A stretch of DNA of 64,000 bases from Pseudomonadota bacterium (lineage in GTDB: Bacteria > Desulfobacterota > Syntrophorhabdia > Syntrophorhabdales > Syntrophorhabdaceae): contig JAPLKB010000009.1 of assembly GCA_026388275.1 (NCBI GenBank), forward strand, positions 56,937-120,936. The letters run 5' to 3'. Below, one piece after another: positions 42,704-52,477 of the stretch. Position 1 is the first letter of the stretch. Each line of letters starts with the position of its first letter. The notes under the pieces are model-generated. The model saw only the letters and a program-made list of their open reading frames with translations, did not search any database and was not told where the DNA came from. The translations under genes and the position numbers were made by a program.

Positions 42704-43714
42704 TTACCCTTTTATTTTAGATATAAAAAATTCAATTGTTTTAGACAATCCCTTTTCCAGTGATACCTTTGGTTGCCATTTAAGGTATTTCTTTGCCCTT
42801 GAGATATCCGGGCATCTTCTCCTCGGGTCATCTTCCGGCAATTTTTCGAAAATTATATCTGATTTCGAACCGGACATCCCGATTATTTTCTTTGCTGCTG
42901 ACAGTATTGTAACTTCCTGAGCATTACCAAGATTTACAGGCCCGGGAAATCCGGAAAGGTATGATTTTGTGTAATCCCTTCCCCTCTCATGCTCCCCGGT
43001 CTCACAGTCCATCATACGGATCATACCTTCAATCATGTCATCAACATAACAAAAAGACCGTGTCTGAACCCCCTCTCCGTAAACGGTGATCGGATTGTTA
43101 TTAAGTGCCTCGATGATAAAATTACTTATCACGCGGCCGTCATCCGGCCTCATGCGTGGTCCGTAAGTATTGAAAATACGTACAACCTTAATATCCACCT
43201 TATTTTGTCTCAAATAATCGAAAAAGAGCGTCTCTGCCACACGTTTGCCTTCATCGTAGCAGCTTCTTCTGCCGATGGGGTTAACATTCCCCCAGTATTC
43301 TTCCTTCTGCGGATGGATTTCAGGATCGCCGTATATCTCACTTGTAGATGCTTGCATTACACGTGCCCTTACCCTCTTTGCAAGGCCGAGTACGTTGAGA
43401 GCACCAAGGACATTCACTTTCGTTGTTTTGACAGGATTATACTGGTAATGGATAGGGCTTGCAGGACAGGCAAGATTGAATATCCATTCAACCTCAAGGT
43501 GGATAGGCTGAGTGATGTCGTGTCTGATAAGTTCAAACCGGGGATGACCAAAAAGGTGTGAGATATTTTCTTTAGCACCGGTAAAATAATTATCGAGGCA
43601 TAAAACCTCATGCCCGTCTTTAATAAGCCTGTCGCACAGGTGAGAACCGATGAAACCTGCTCCGCCGGTGACAAGCACCTTTTTAGGGGAATTATATGTG
43701 CAATAATTATACAT
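42704..43714 (-). CDS. UDP-glucuronate decarboxylase (UXS-type SDR)
   Basis: 336 residues. NAD-binding GGAGFIGS (17-24), HLACPASP-like [12 protein letters not shown], active site TSEIYG with SCYDEGKR (YxxxK), and [19 protein letters not shown]: these are the UXS marks that separate it from dTDP-glucose dehydratases. It turns UDP-glucuronate into UDP-xylose (through the 4-keto intermediate). Its substrate is made by the dehydrogenase encoded just upstream (43756). Role: polysaccharide or LPS precursor. Confidence 0.92.
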   Translation of the reverse strand: MYNYCTYNSPKKVLVTGGAGFIGSHLCDRLIKDGHEVLCLDNYFTGAKENISHLFGHPRFELIRHDITQPIHLEVEWIFNLACPASPIHYQYNPVKTTKVNVLGALNVLGLAKRVRARVMQASTSEIYGDPEIHPQKEEYWGNVNPIGRRSCYDEGKRVAETLFFDYLRQNKVDIKVVRIFNTYGPRMRPDDGRVISNFIIEALNNNPITVYGEGVQTRSFCYVDDMIEGMIRMMDCETGEHERGRDYTKSYLSGFPGPVNLGNAQEVTILSAAKKIIGMSGSKSDIIFEKLPEDDPRRRCPDISRAKKYLKWQPKVSLEKGLSKTIEFFISKIKG

Positions 43715-43755
43715 TTTAATTCCTCCAGTCTTTAATATTCAGCCCTGTTCGATCC

Positions 43756-45084
43756 TTAGACGACCGGTCTTCCAATACAAACATAGCTAAAACCCATTTT
43801 TGCCATTGTTTTCGGATTATACTGGTTTCTTCCGTCAAACACAACAGGAGCTTTCATGAGGAGCTTCATCCTTTCAAAGTCCGGTTCTCTGAAGGAAAGC
43901 CATTCTGTGACAAGGATCAGGGCATCTGCACCTTCAAGTGCTTCATATTGATTTTTTGCAAAACCGGCATCCGGATTTCCTTCAAAATACCGTGATGCAA
44001 CCTCCATTGCCTTGGGATCGAAAAGCTTACAAAATGCCCCTTCTTTTGTAAGAGTGTTTATTATATAAATCGAAGGAGCTTCCCTCATGTCATCTGTGTT
44101 GGGTTTAAATGCAAGCCCCCATACGGCAAACCTTTTGCCTTTTACATTGCCGCCGTAAAATGCCATGACCTTATCTGTAAAGGAAACTCTTTGATGGTCG
44201 TTGACATGCATTACCTCCTTTAATATGGAGGGCTCGTATTCATGGTCCTGCGATGTTTTTATGAGTGCCCTCACATCTTTCGGGAAGCATGAACCGCCAA
44301 ACCCCACGCCGGGAAACAAGAACTTCGGCCCGATACGCGAGTCACTACCCATACCCCTCATGACCATCATTACATCAGCGCCAAGCTTTTCGCATATTCC
44401 TGCAATCTGATTCATAAAAGATATTCTTGCTGCGAGCATCGAATTGGCAGCATACTTTGTCATCTCACTTGACTTTACATCCATGGCAAGAAACGGAGCC
44501 CCTGTTCTTGTAAAAGGTGCATAGAGCTCCCGCAAAATCTCTTCCACCCTGCTGTGTTCCACGCCAGCAACTACCCTTTCCGGTTTCATACAATCATCTA
44601 CTGCCACGCCTTCTTTTAAGAACTCGGGATTTGAGGCAATATCAAATGGCACATCAACTCCACGTTTCCTCAACTCTTCTGTTATCACATTCTTAACTTT
44701 TTCGCATGTCCCTACGGGTACTGTTGATTTCACTACAACTATTCTGTATTTTTCAATTGCCTTACCGATGCTGGCTGCAACATCCATCACATACTGTAAG
44801 TCTGCAGAGCCATCTTCGTCCTGAGGTGTATTAACACAGATAAACATAATTAAGCCGTGATCGACTGCCTTTTTTATATCTGTTGTAAAGCTTAGCCTTC
44901 CTTCCTTGATATTATTTTTTACTATTTCTTCAAGTTGGGGTTCATAAATGGGTATGATCCCCTGGCATAGCTTATCTATCTTCTTGCTGTCAATGTCCAA
45001 ACATATAACATCATTGCCTGTTTCTGCAAAACAAGCACCTGTTACAAGACCAACATATCCTACACCAATAACAGAAATATGCAT
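43756..45084 (-). CDS. ugd: UDP-glucose 6-dehydrogenase
   Basis: 442 residues. N-terminal Rossmann SVIGVGYVGLVTGACFA, NTPQDEDGSADLQY, SNPEFLKEGVAVDD, ACT. site Cys in FGGSCFPKDVRAL (about C266) and C-terminal WGLAFKPNTDDMREAPS. Oxidises UDP-glucose to UDP-glucuronate with two NAD+. ATG 45084 has AGGAGG 5-6 nt upstream; a longer frame from 45120 starts before that SD. It forms an operon with the UXS gene (41 bp apart). Confidence 0.95.
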   Translation of the reverse strand: MHISVIGVGYVGLVTGACFAETGNDVICLDIDSKKIDKLCQGIIPIYEPQLEEIVKNNIKEGRLSFTTDIKKAVDHGLIMFICVNTPQDEDGSADLQYVMDVAASIGKAIEKYRIVVVKSTVPVGTCEKVKNVITEELRKRGVDVPFDIASNPEFLKEGVAVDDCMKPERVVAGVEHSRVEEILRELYAPFTRTGAPFLAMDVKSSEMTKYAANSMLAARISFMNQIAGICEKLGADVMMVMRGMGSDSRIGPKFLFPGVGFGGSCFPKDVRALIKTSQDHEYEPSILKEVMHVNDHQRVSFTDKVMAFYGGNVKGKRFAVWGLAFKPNTDDMREAPSIYIINTLTKEGAFCKLFDPKAMEVASRYFEGNPDAGFAKNQYEALEGADALILVTEWLSFREPDFERMKLLMKAPVVFDGRNQYNPKTMAKMGFSYVCIGRPVV

Positions 45085-45251
45085 GAAACCTCCTGCTTTT
45101 TCTTTACTTTTACCCTGCAATATTCATTAAAGTCAACAGGAAATACAGAAGATTAGGATTTAAGGTAACAGGCTTGTTGCCGCTCTCCCACATCTGTCTT
45201 CTGTATTTTATTTGCATTGCCATTGGTATTATGTTAAAAAGTATACATGAA

Positions 45252-45273
45252 AGTGGGCTCGACTCGCTTTTTT
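45252..45273 (+). promoter_or_regulatory. Hairpin plus T-run in the rimP leader (possible attenuator)
   Basis: AGTGGG (45252-45257) pairs with CTCGCT (45263-45268) around a 5-nt loop, followed by six T. It lies 14 bp before ATG of rimP. A short GTGGGC-type hairpin with a T-run before rimP is a recurrent leader in many bacteria; here the stem has two G-T pairs and is weak. Confidence 0.4.
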
Positions 45274-45286
45274 AATTTTTGGGACA

Positions 45287-45751
45287 ATGGTATCCGAAAG
45301 GAAAACAATAGACAATATCGAACGTATTTTAATGCCTATCCTCGAAGAGGACTGCTTAGAGCTTATTGACATCGAGTTTCGACCATCAGGAAAAAGATGG
45401 CTGCTGAGAATATACATTGAAAAAGATGGTGGAGTAACAATTTCGGACTGTGAAAAAGTTAATCGGGAGCTTGGCAGAACCCTTGATATAGAAGATATTA
45501 TCGAACATCAGTATACGCTCGAAGTTTCCTCGCCCGGACTTACGCGACCACTAAAAAATATTAGTGATTTTAAGAGATATATTGGAAAACAATGCAGAAT
45601 AATAACCATGAAACCATTGCAGGAAAGAAATGAGTTCTCTGGTGAAATTATCCGTATAACTGAAGATGAGGTCGAGATCAGGGGAAAAATTGGTATATTT
45701 ACAATCCCAATATGTGATATAAAAAAGGCACATTTGGATTTCGGGATTTAA
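45287..45751 (+). CDS. rimP: Ribosome maturation factor RimP
   Basis: 154 residues, the usual size. N-terminal LELIDIEFRPSGKRWLLRIY and IEKDGGVTISDCEKVNREL, then VSSPGLTRPLKN, the strongest family mark, and a C-terminal Sm-like barrel (ISDIKKAHLD-like end). It helps assemble the 30S head region. First gene of the nusA-infB operon; nusA follows after 9 bp. Confidence 0.95.
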   Translation: MVSERKTIDNIERILMPILEEDCLELIDIEFRPSGKRWLLRIYIEKDGGVTISDCEKVNRELGRTLDIEDIIEHQYTLEVSSPGLTRPLKNISDFKRYIGKQCRIITMKPLQERNEFSGEIIRITEDEVEIRGKIGIFTIPICDIKKAHLDFGI

Positions 45752-45760
45752 GGAGTAACT

Positions 45761-47023
45761 ATGTATTTTGATTTAAATTATGTTATTGAACAGGTGGGAA
45801 AAGAAAAGGGTATATCTAAAGAGACGCTCATCGCAACACTTGAAGAGGCAATCCTTTCAGCATCAAAGAAAAAATTTGGCAACCACCTTGATCTGGAAGC
45901 GCGTTACAATGAAGAACTTGGAGAGATAGAAGTATTTCAGTTCAAAACAGTTGTTGAGGAAATAAATGATCCGGATTCAGAGATACCTATCGAAAATGCA
46001 AAGATCCATGATCCTGATTGCATGGTAGGAGACAGTATAGGCATAAAAATGAACACATCTTCCCTTGGAAGGATTGCAGCACAGACAGCAAAACAGGTAA
46101 TTCTGCAAAAAGTAAGAAATGCAGAGAGCGATGTGATTTATAACGAATATAAAAACAAAAAGGGCGAAATAGTAACGGGTGTGATACAAAGAGTAGAAAA
46201 AAATCTTTATATTGTTAATTTAGGAAAAACAGAAGCCCTCCTTCCGATTAAAGAAACTATCCCGGGTGAGAATTACCATCAAAGGGATAGGATTAAAGCA
46301 TGTATTATTGATACGGAAAAGGATCAAAAGGGTTGCAAAATCCTTATGTCAAGAACACACCCTGATTTTCTTAAGAAGCTCTTTGAGCTGGAAGTGCCGG
46401 AGATTCAGGAAGGAATTATAAAAATTATAAGCGCTGCAAGAGAACCCGGAGAAAGGGCAAAAATATCAGTATACAGTGAAGATTCTGATGTTGACCCGAT
46501 AGGAGCCTGTGTTGGCGTGAAAGGTTCAAGGGTGCAGGCAGTAGTTCAGGAACTAAGAGGCGAAAAAATAGATATAATACCATGGACAAAAGATGTTGCA
46601 AAATTTGTTTGCAACACCCTTGCCCCTGCGCGTGTATCAAAGGTATATATCAATGAAGAAGAACACTCAATGGAGATTATTGTTAATGATGACCAGCTTT
46701 CCCTTGCAATAGGGAAAAAAGGCCAGAACGTCAGGCTTGCTTCAAAACTAACAGGTTGGAAAATAGATATAAGCAGCGAATCAGAGGTAGAAAAAACATC
46801 TCAGAGAATAATAGACGAGCTTATGGAGGACTTGGAGGTCAGTGAAATACTTGCAAGAGTCTTGCATGATGAATATCTAAGAGATATGCGGGATATAGCC
46901 AAGCTAACGCCGGAAGAATTAAATAAAATAACGAGCATTTCTGTTGAGGATTGTACGCGGATTATTAATAAAGCAAAATCACTAATGAATCTCGCGGGAA
47001 CTAAAAGTAAAGAAAGCGTTTAA
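45761..47023 (+). CDS. nusA: Transcription termination/antitermination protein NusA
   Basis: 420 residues. N-terminal RNA-polymerase domain (1-130), S1 domain (VTGVIQRVEKNLYIVNLGKTEALLP), KH1 (DPIGACVGVKGSRVQAVVQE), KH2 (LSLAIGKKGQNVRLASKL) and a short acidic C-terminal helical part with DEYLRDMRDIAKLTPEEL; there are no full AR repeats. Binds RNAP and modulates pausing. AAGGAG lies 6 nt before the ATG. Confidence 0.96.
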   Translation: MYFDLNYVIEQVGKEKGISKETLIATLEEAILSASKKKFGNHLDLEARYNEELGEIEVFQFKTVVEEINDPDSEIPIENAKIHDPDCMVGDSIGIKMNTSSLGRIAAQTAKQVILQKVRNAESDVIYNEYKNKKGEIVTGVIQRVEKNLYIVNLGKTEALLPIKETIPGENYHQRDRIKACIIDTEKDQKGCKILMSRTHPDFLKKLFELEVPEIQEGIIKIISAAREPGERAKISVYSEDSDVDPIGACVGVKGSRVQAVVQELRGEKIDIIPWTKDVAKFVCNTLAPARVSKVYINEEEHSMEIIVNDDQLSLAIGKKGQNVRLASKLTGWKIDISSESEVEKTSQRIIDELMEDLEVSEILARVLHDEYLRDMRDIAKLTPEELNKITSISVEDCTRIINKAKSLMNLAGTKSKESV

Positions 47024-47035
47024 AGATAAATAAAA

Positions 47036-47081
47036 TTCACGGTTTACGGCAAGGTCTTTTGTTATTACTGTTGACCGTGAA
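47036..47081. repeat. Inverted repeat between nusA and infB
   Basis: TTCACGGT (47036-47043) and ACCGTGAA (47074-47081) pair over a 30-nt loop rich in GGTTTACGG-type words. It resembles short dispersed repeats rather than a terminator, and the operon appears to read through. Confidence 0.35.
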
Positions 47082-47111
47082 CCCTGAACAATCAAGGACT
47101 TAGGTAATTAT

Positions 47112-49712
47112 ATGGCGAAGATAAAATTGACAACCCTTACCGATAAGATGAGCGATGATGAAATACTGACTAAACTGAAAAACATCGGGGTTAGAGTTAA
47201 AGAGAAGGATAAGGACAAAGACAAAGAAGAAGTTATTCAGGAAAAGAAAGACGATAAATCAACAGTTCCAGGCGGAACAGTAATAGAGAAAAGAATCGCT
47301 TCAGCAATCATAAGGAGAAGGGTTCAACCACCTCCCACCCCTCCTGTGGAAGCAGAAAAAATAGAGACACCAAAAGAAAAAACAAAACCATTAGAAAAAG
47401 CACCAGTAAAATTAATTAAAGAAAAGGAAGAAAAAGCGCCGGATATTACCGATAAATTGATATTGAAGCCAAAGAAGCCAAAGGAAACTGAAGAGGCAGC
47501 TTTAAGTAAAAAATCATCATCACCATCTGAAGTTGTTATGGTAGAGGTTGAAAAAGAAGAAGTTGCTGAGGAGTTTCAGGAAGAAAAACTGAAGGGCGAT
47601 ATAGAAGTTATTGCCGAAGAAAAAAAGAAAGAGATTACAAAGGTACTGGAAGAGGCATATAAACATGACCTTGAAAAGGATGTTACTCTTGGCGATAAGG
47701 AAAAGGAAGAAGAGGAACGGAAAAAGAAAAAAACAGAAAGACTTCTGAAAAAGCTTGAAGAACAGGAACTTGAAGAACAAAAACTAAAAAAGAAAAGTCC
47801 CCTTAAAAGAAAGGTAATCATAAAAGAAGAAGATCTCTATTCTTTCAGAAGACAAAAAGGAAAGCCCGCGATCTTCAGAAAAGACAGGCGTGAAAGGGGT
47901 GCTGAAAGAAAGGCGGAAGAGGAAAAACGACTTGAGATAAAACCGGCAAAAAAGACTATAAAAATCGGTGATGGAATTCAGGTTGATATGCTGGCAAAGA
48001 AACTGGGTGTAAAAGCCCAGGAAATTATTACAAAGCTGCTGGCCCTTGGGGTGATGGCGACGATCAACCAGACTGTCGATTTTGATACTGCATATCTTAT
48101 AGCAACAGAGTTAGGTTTTGAGACGGAAAGATCCCTTTCAATAGAAGATGAGTTTATAGCAAAGGAAGAAGATGAAAAGGGAAGTATTGAAAATCTGAAG
48201 CCCAGGCCGCCTGTGGTAACTATAATGGGCCATGTCGATCACGGTAAAACCCTGCTTCTCGATACAATACGTCACACAAAAGTGGCTGAAGGAGAAGCTG
48301 GTGGTATTACTCAACATATAGGAGCATATGTCGCTGATGTAAATGGGAAAGCAATTGCTTTTGTAGATACCCCCGGGCATGAAGCTTTTACAGCTATGAG
48401 GGCAAGGGGGGCCAGAGTTACCGATATCGTGATTCTTGTTGTAGCTGCTGATGATGGTGTAATGCCTCAGACAATCGAGGCGATGAATCATGCAAAAGCT
48501 GCAAATGTTCCCATAATTGTTGCAATTAATAAAATAGACAAACAGAATGCAAACCCGGATAAAGTTGTAAAGGACCTTGCTGATTTTGGCCTTTTACCCG
48601 AAGAATGGGGAGGTACGACATTATTTGCAAAGATATCTGCAAAAAAGAAAGAGGGCATAAAGGAACTTCTTGAATTGATTGTTCTCCAGGCAGAGATGCT
48701 TGAATTAAAGGCAAACCCTGATAAGGCGGCCAAAGGTATTATTATTGAGTCTGAACTTGATAAAGGCCATGGCCCTGTTGGAACTGTTATTATCCAGGAG
48801 GGAACTCTTAAAATTCAGGATCCTTTTATTGCAGGAAGTATGTTCGGAAGAGTGCGGGCAATGTTCGACGATAAGGGGCGCAGGATACAGAAAGCACCTC
48901 CTTCCACCCCGGTACTGGTAGTGGGTTTTCATGATGTTCCTCATGCCGGTGACAGGTTTATTGTTACCACAGAGGAAGGCTATGCAAGGGAGCTTTCAAA
49001 ATTCAGACAGGAAAAGCTGAAAGAACAAGGAGCTTTGAAGAATTCAAGAACAACCCTGGAAGAGCTTTATACTAAAATGGGCGAATCTGAAAAAACAGTT
49101 TTGAATTTAATAGTCAAAGGTGATGTAAGAGGAACGATAGATGCAATTATTGAAACGCTGGATAAAATGTCCAACAAGCTTGTAGAAATTCAAGTCATAC
49201 ACAGCGGTGTTGGTGCGATTACTGAAACGGATATAAACCTTGCCATGGCATCAGGGGCAATTGTTATAGGATTTAACACAAAACCGGTGGGAAAAGCGCA
49301 ATCATTAGCCGAGCATGAGAAGATAGAGATCAGGACATATTCCATAATATATGACATGATCGATGACCTGAAAAAGGCCATGGAAGGAATGCTGGCGCCG
49401 AAAATTGTAGAAACAAATATTGGAAAAGCAGAAGTAAGAAAAGTATTTAGTGTTTCAAAACTTGGCACAATAGCCGGTTGCTATATGGTTGAAGGAAAGG
49501 CTACCAGGAATGCTTTTGTGAAGGTTTTGAGAAATAATAACACCCTGTTTACAGGTAAGCTGGCATCTCTCAAAAGATTCAAGGACGATGCAAAAGAAGT
49601 TTTGACAGGGTATGAATGTGGCATTTCAGTAGAAAATTTCAACGACATTCAGGAAGGAGACACCCTCGTTCTTTTCATAGAGGAGAAGGAAAAACAAACT
49701 CTTGATGGTTAA
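47112..49712 (+). CDS. infB: Translation initiation factor IF-2
   Basis: 866 residues. Long Lys/Glu-rich N-terminal region (about 35-280, low complexity), an IF2_N motif ([20 protein letters not shown]), then the GTPase: G1 GHVDHGKT (about 372-379), G3 DTPGHE, G4 NKID, and the C-terminal domains ending [20 protein letters not shown] and [16 protein letters not shown]. Brings fMet-tRNA to the ribosome. The low-complexity segment is fully in frame; there is no sign of frameshift. Confidence 0.96.
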   Translation: MAKIKLTTLTDKMSDDEILTKLKNIGVRVKEKDKDKDKEEVIQEKKDDKSTVPGGTVIEKRIASAIIRRRVQPPPTPPVEAEKIETPKEKTKPLEKAPVKLIKEKEEKAPDITDKLILKPKKPKETEEAALSKKSSSPSEVVMVEVEKEEVAEEFQEEKLKGDIEVIAEEKKKEITKVLEEAYKHDLEKDVTLGDKEKEEEERKKKKTERLLKKLEEQELEEQKLKKKSPLKRKVIIKEEDLYSFRRQKGKPAIFRKDRRERGAERKAEEEKRLEIKPAKKTIKIGDGIQVDMLAKKLGVKAQEIITKLLALGVMATINQTVDFDTAYLIATELGFETERSLSIEDEFIAKEEDEKGSIENLKPRPPVVTIMGHVDHGKTLLLDTIRHTKVAEGEAGGITQHIGAYVADVNGKAIAFVDTPGHEAFTAMRARGARVTDIVILVVAADDGVMPQTIEAMNHAKAANVPIIVAINKIDKQNANPDKVVKDLADFGLLPEEWGGTTLFAKISAKKKEGIKELLELIVLQAEMLELKANPDKAAKGIIIESELDKGHGPVGTVIIQEGTLKIQDPFIAGSMFGRVRAMFDDKGRRIQKAPPSTPVLVVGFHDVPHAGDRFIVTTEEGYARELSKFRQEKLKEQGALKNSRTTLEELYTKMGESEKTVLNLIVKGDVRGTIDAIIETLDKMSNKLVEIQVIHSGVGAITETDINLAMASGAIVIGFNTKPVGKAQSLAEHEKIEIRTYSIIYDMIDDLKKAMEGMLAPKIVETNIGKAEVRKVFSVSKLGTIAGCYMVEGKATRNAFVKVLRNNNTLFTGKLASLKRFKDDAKEVLTGYECGISVENFNDIQEGDTLVLFIEEKEKQTLDG

Positions 49713-49717
49713 AGAAA

Positions 49718-50017
49718 ATGGTAGTCGGTGTTTCAAGCATAGAAATCTTTTTACCGGAAAATCATTCATTAAAAGACAAAAGGCATGCGGTAAAAAGGAT
49801 AGTAGAAAAAACAAGGTTAAAATTTAACATATCTATTATGGAAATAGAACAGACAAACCTTTGGCAAAGGGCAAAGATAGGATTTTCAGTAGTCGGGGTA
49901 AAAAAAGACCATGTAAACTCGGCTATCGAGAATATTTATGCATACATAGAGTCTTTATATATAGGTGAAATAATAGACACCCGGACGGAAATTATAGTAA
50001 TAGGCAATGAGATATAG
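49718..50017 (+). CDS. DUF503 (YlxP-like) protein
   Basis: 99 residues. The family text is clear: VGVSSIEIFLPENHSLKDKR, then HAVKRIVEKTRLKFNISIME and LWQRAKIGFSVVG. It is commonly encoded between infB and rbfA and is linked to ribosome function, but its activity is unknown. The gene overlaps rbfA by 11 nt. Confidence 0.9.
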   Translation: MVVGVSSIEIFLPENHSLKDKRHAVKRIVEKTRLKFNISIMEIEQTNLWQRAKIGFSVVGVKKDHVNSAIENIYAYIESLYIGEIIDTRTEIIVIGNEI

Positions 50018-50357
50018 ACGGCTTAAGCTTCAGGACCTCCTTCGCGAGGAAATTTCTTTGATGATCCAGAGAGATATTAAAGATCCGGGATTAGGATTCA
50101 TCACTATTCTCGATGTGAAAATGACTGAAGACCTCAGGTATGCAAAAGTATTTTACTCAATATACGGAAACGATGAGGAAAAAAAGAAAACAATTCAGGC
50201 CCTGAAAAGAGCCAAAGGATATATGAAAGTCCTGCTGGGAGAGAGATTGAAGCTGCGGTATATGCCAGACATTACCTTTATCGTTGATGATTCCTATGAA
50301 AAGGTTGCAAGGATTGAAGAAATTATAAAAAAGGAAACTCATGATAGAGAAAATTAG
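50007..50357 (+). CDS. rbfA: Ribosome-binding factor A
   Basis: 116 residues, KH-like fold. RLKLQDLLREEISLMIQRDI, DPGLGFITILDVKMTEDLRY, AKVFYSI and the late GERLKLRYMPDITFIVDDSY match RbfA. It acts in 16S rRNA 5'-end maturation and cold adaptation. It overlaps its neighbours at both ends (11 and 17 nt). Confidence 0.95.
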   Translation: MRYRRLKLQDLLREEISLMIQRDIKDPGLGFITILDVKMTEDLRYAKVFYSIYGNDEEKKKTIQALKRAKGYMKVLLGERLKLRYMPDITFIVDDSYEKVARIEEIIKKETHDREN

Positions 50358-51294
50358 AGAGCTTATATATAAAGGGAATAATTTCCTCATAACTACCCAC
50401 AAAGATCCTGATGGTGACGCTCTGGGTTCGGCATTTTCAATGTATTATGCGCTTGAAGCACTTGGTAAAACAGTAACTGTTTTTCTAAAAGATCAGGTGC
50501 CTTACATGTATGAGTTCTTGCCGAAACCGCTACAGATGACCCATGAGTTTCCGGTTGGTCAATACGATGCAATTTTTGTCCTTGATTGCGGAAACCTCCA
50601 CCGGGTAGGAGACGGATTCGAAAAGTTGAAAGATATGGGTTCTTTTATAAATATTGACCACCACAGGACAAACGAAACCTTCGGTATTGTTAACCTTATG
50701 GATGAAAGTGCTTCATCTACGGCTGAAATACTTTACAAGCTCTTTCGCACATTAAAGATAACAATCACATATGATATGGCAATAAACATATATACCGCAA
50801 TTTTAACGGATACAGGTTCTTTTAGACACGATAATACAGGTTCCGAGGCATTTCTTATCTGTGAGGAGATGACAAAACTTGGTGTAAAGCCTGTTTATGT
50901 GTCCCAGATGGTTTACGAAAATCACCCGAAAGAAAGATATTTACTGCTTGGTCTGGTCTTTTCGACAATGAAAACATACTTTCAGGATAGGGTGGTAATG
51001 GCATATGTAACTGAGGAAATGTTTAAAAAGACCAACACTGATAAGGATTATTCCGATGGATTTGTAGAATATTTGCGGGAAATCAGAGGTGTTGAAGCGG
51101 CAATTTTAATAAGAGAGATTAATAAACAAAAGTATAAAATCAGTATGAGGTCAAAAGGGCTTGCAGATGTTGCTGCAATCTGTGGAACCTTCGGCGGCGG
51201 CGGCCATAAAAAAGCAGCAGGTTGTACAATAGATGGGTCACTTGAAGAAGTAAAGGATAAGCTTAACGAATGCTTTATTAAGGAATTTATATGA
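50341..51294 (+). CDS. nrnA: DHH/DHHA1 phosphoesterase NrnA (nanoRNase/pAp phosphatase)
   Basis: 317 residues. Metal motifs ITTHKDPDGDALGS (H20, D22, D26), VLDCGN, NIDHHRTN (DHH 106-108) and the DHHA1 signature GTFGGGGHKKAAGC near the end. It degrades 2-5-mer RNAs and 3'-phosphoadenosine 5'-phosphate. The position between rbfA and truB is common in several phyla. Overlaps truB by 4 nt. Confidence 0.93.
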   Translation: MIEKIRELIYKGNNFLITTHKDPDGDALGSAFSMYYALEALGKTVTVFLKDQVPYMYEFLPKPLQMTHEFPVGQYDAIFVLDCGNLHRVGDGFEKLKDMGSFINIDHHRTNETFGIVNLMDESASSTAEILYKLFRTLKITITYDMAINIYTAILTDTGSFRHDNTGSEAFLICEEMTKLGVKPVYVSQMVYENHPKERYLLLGLVFSTMKTYFQDRVVMAYVTEEMFKKTNTDKDYSDGFVEYLREIRGVEAAILIREINKQKYKISMRSKGLADVAAICGTFGGGGHKKAAGCTIDGSLEEVKDKLNECFIKEFI

Positions 51295-52175
51295 ATGGTT
51301 TTTTAATTGTCAATAAAGACGTGGGCATGTCCTCATATGATGTTATTAGAAAACTGAAAAGTTTAAGCCCCTTCCAAAAGATAGGATATATCGGAACACT
51401 TGATAGAAACGCTACAGGTGTTTTACCTGTTGCAATTAACGAAGGTGTAAAACTAATACCTTTTTTTGAAAATGAAGTAAAAGCCTATAGAGCAAAACTT
51501 CTTCTGGGGGTCACAACAGATACCCTTGACATTGAAGGAAGGGTGCTTACCACAACAACACCTGATAAATTTGAAAAAGAAACCATAGAATCCCTGCTGG
51601 GCCGATTTAAAGGTAAAATTACCCAGCAGATCCCTATTTATTCTTCTAAGAAAATCCACAGGAAACCCATGTATAAATTGGCGCGCAAAGGGATAGCTAT
51701 GGATCCGCACCAAAAAGAAGTTGAGATTTTCAGTATAGAACTTCTTGATTATTCACACCCCTATATTGATATAGATGTTGTATGCTCCAAGGGAACATAT
51801 ATCAGAGCGCTCGCAAACGATCTTGGGGGCATGCTTGGTTGTGGTGCAACCCTGTTCTCTTTAAAAAGGACGCGGCATGGTGAATTTACTCATGACATGA
51901 GCACGGACATAGAAAGTTTCAACAGTAAAGAAGATATATTAAACTCTTTAATATCGCTGGAAAATGTTTTAAAATCTTTTAATGAGATTTTGGTGATGGA
52001 TGCTCTCGAACGATTCATGAAAAACGGGATGCCCATTCCATTACTGGGCAATGCAAGGGAATGGAGAGATGGTGAAACAACGAAATTACTCAATAAAAAG
52101 GGTATTCTCATAGGGATCGGTATGACAGATCTGACTTCGAAGACGATTAAAATCAAAAGATTGATAAACCATTAA
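51291..52175 (+). CDS. truB: tRNA pseudouridine-55 synthase TruB
   Basis: 294 residues. [20 protein letters not shown], catalytic aspartate D38 in [15 protein letters not shown] (commonly GTLDPLATGVL), [13 protein letters not shown], then [19 protein letters not shown] and [15 protein letters not shown]. Makes pseudouridine 55 in the T loop. The P-to-R change after D38 is unusual but the aspartate is kept. The start overlaps nrnA (ATGA). Confidence 0.95.
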   Translation: MNGFLIVNKDVGMSSYDVIRKLKSLSPFQKIGYIGTLDRNATGVLPVAINEGVKLIPFFENEVKAYRAKLLLGVTTDTLDIEGRVLTTTTPDKFEKETIESLLGRFKGKITQQIPIYSSKKIHRKPMYKLARKGIAMDPHQKEVEIFSIELLDYSHPYIDIDVVCSKGTYIRALANDLGGMLGCGATLFSLKRTRHGEFTHDMSTDIESFNSKEDILNSLISLENVLKSFNEILVMDALERFMKNGMPIPLLGNAREWRDGETTKLLNKKGILIGIGMTDLTSKTIKIKRLINH

Positions 52176-52186
52176 GGAGGCTTTAC

Positions 52187-52456
52187 ATGGCACTAAAAAC
52201 TACAGAGAAAAGGACGATCATAGAGGGCTTTAAGACCCACGAAAAGGACACAGGCTCTCCTGAAGTTCAGATTGCGCTTCTTACAGAAAGGATTAAATCT
52301 CTGACTGAACACTTTAAGAAGTTTTCTAAAGACCATAATTCGCGGAGGGGATTACTTATCCTTGTCGGAAGCAGGAGAAAGCTGCTTAGCTACCTGAAAC
52401 AAAAAAATGTTGACAGATATAAAAAAGTCATCGAAAAACTCGGATTAAGAAAATAA
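52187..52456 (+). CDS. rpsO: 30S ribosomal protein S15
   Basis: 89 residues, exactly the usual length. [40 protein letters not shown] and [21 protein letters not shown] (last block split at 20). Binds 16S rRNA helix 22. AAGGAGG lies 8 nt before ATG; pnp follows after 21 bp, the classical rpsO-pnp pair. Confidence 0.97.
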   Translation: MALKTTEKRTIIEGFKTHEKDTGSPEVQIALLTERIKSLTEHFKKFSKDHNSRRGLLILVGSRRKLLSYLKQKNVDRYKKVIEKLGLRK

Positions 52457-52477
52457 AACAAAAAAGGAAGATATTAT

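Noticed and set aside
42551..42763. 70-codon plus-strand frame
   Set aside because: The minus-strand frame at 42460-42702 is clearly more protein-like and the plus frame also runs into the UXS gene.
47520..47821. Antisense frames over the infB N-terminal region
   Set aside because: They mirror the Lys/Glu-rich low-complexity segment as Phe/Ser-rich sequence.
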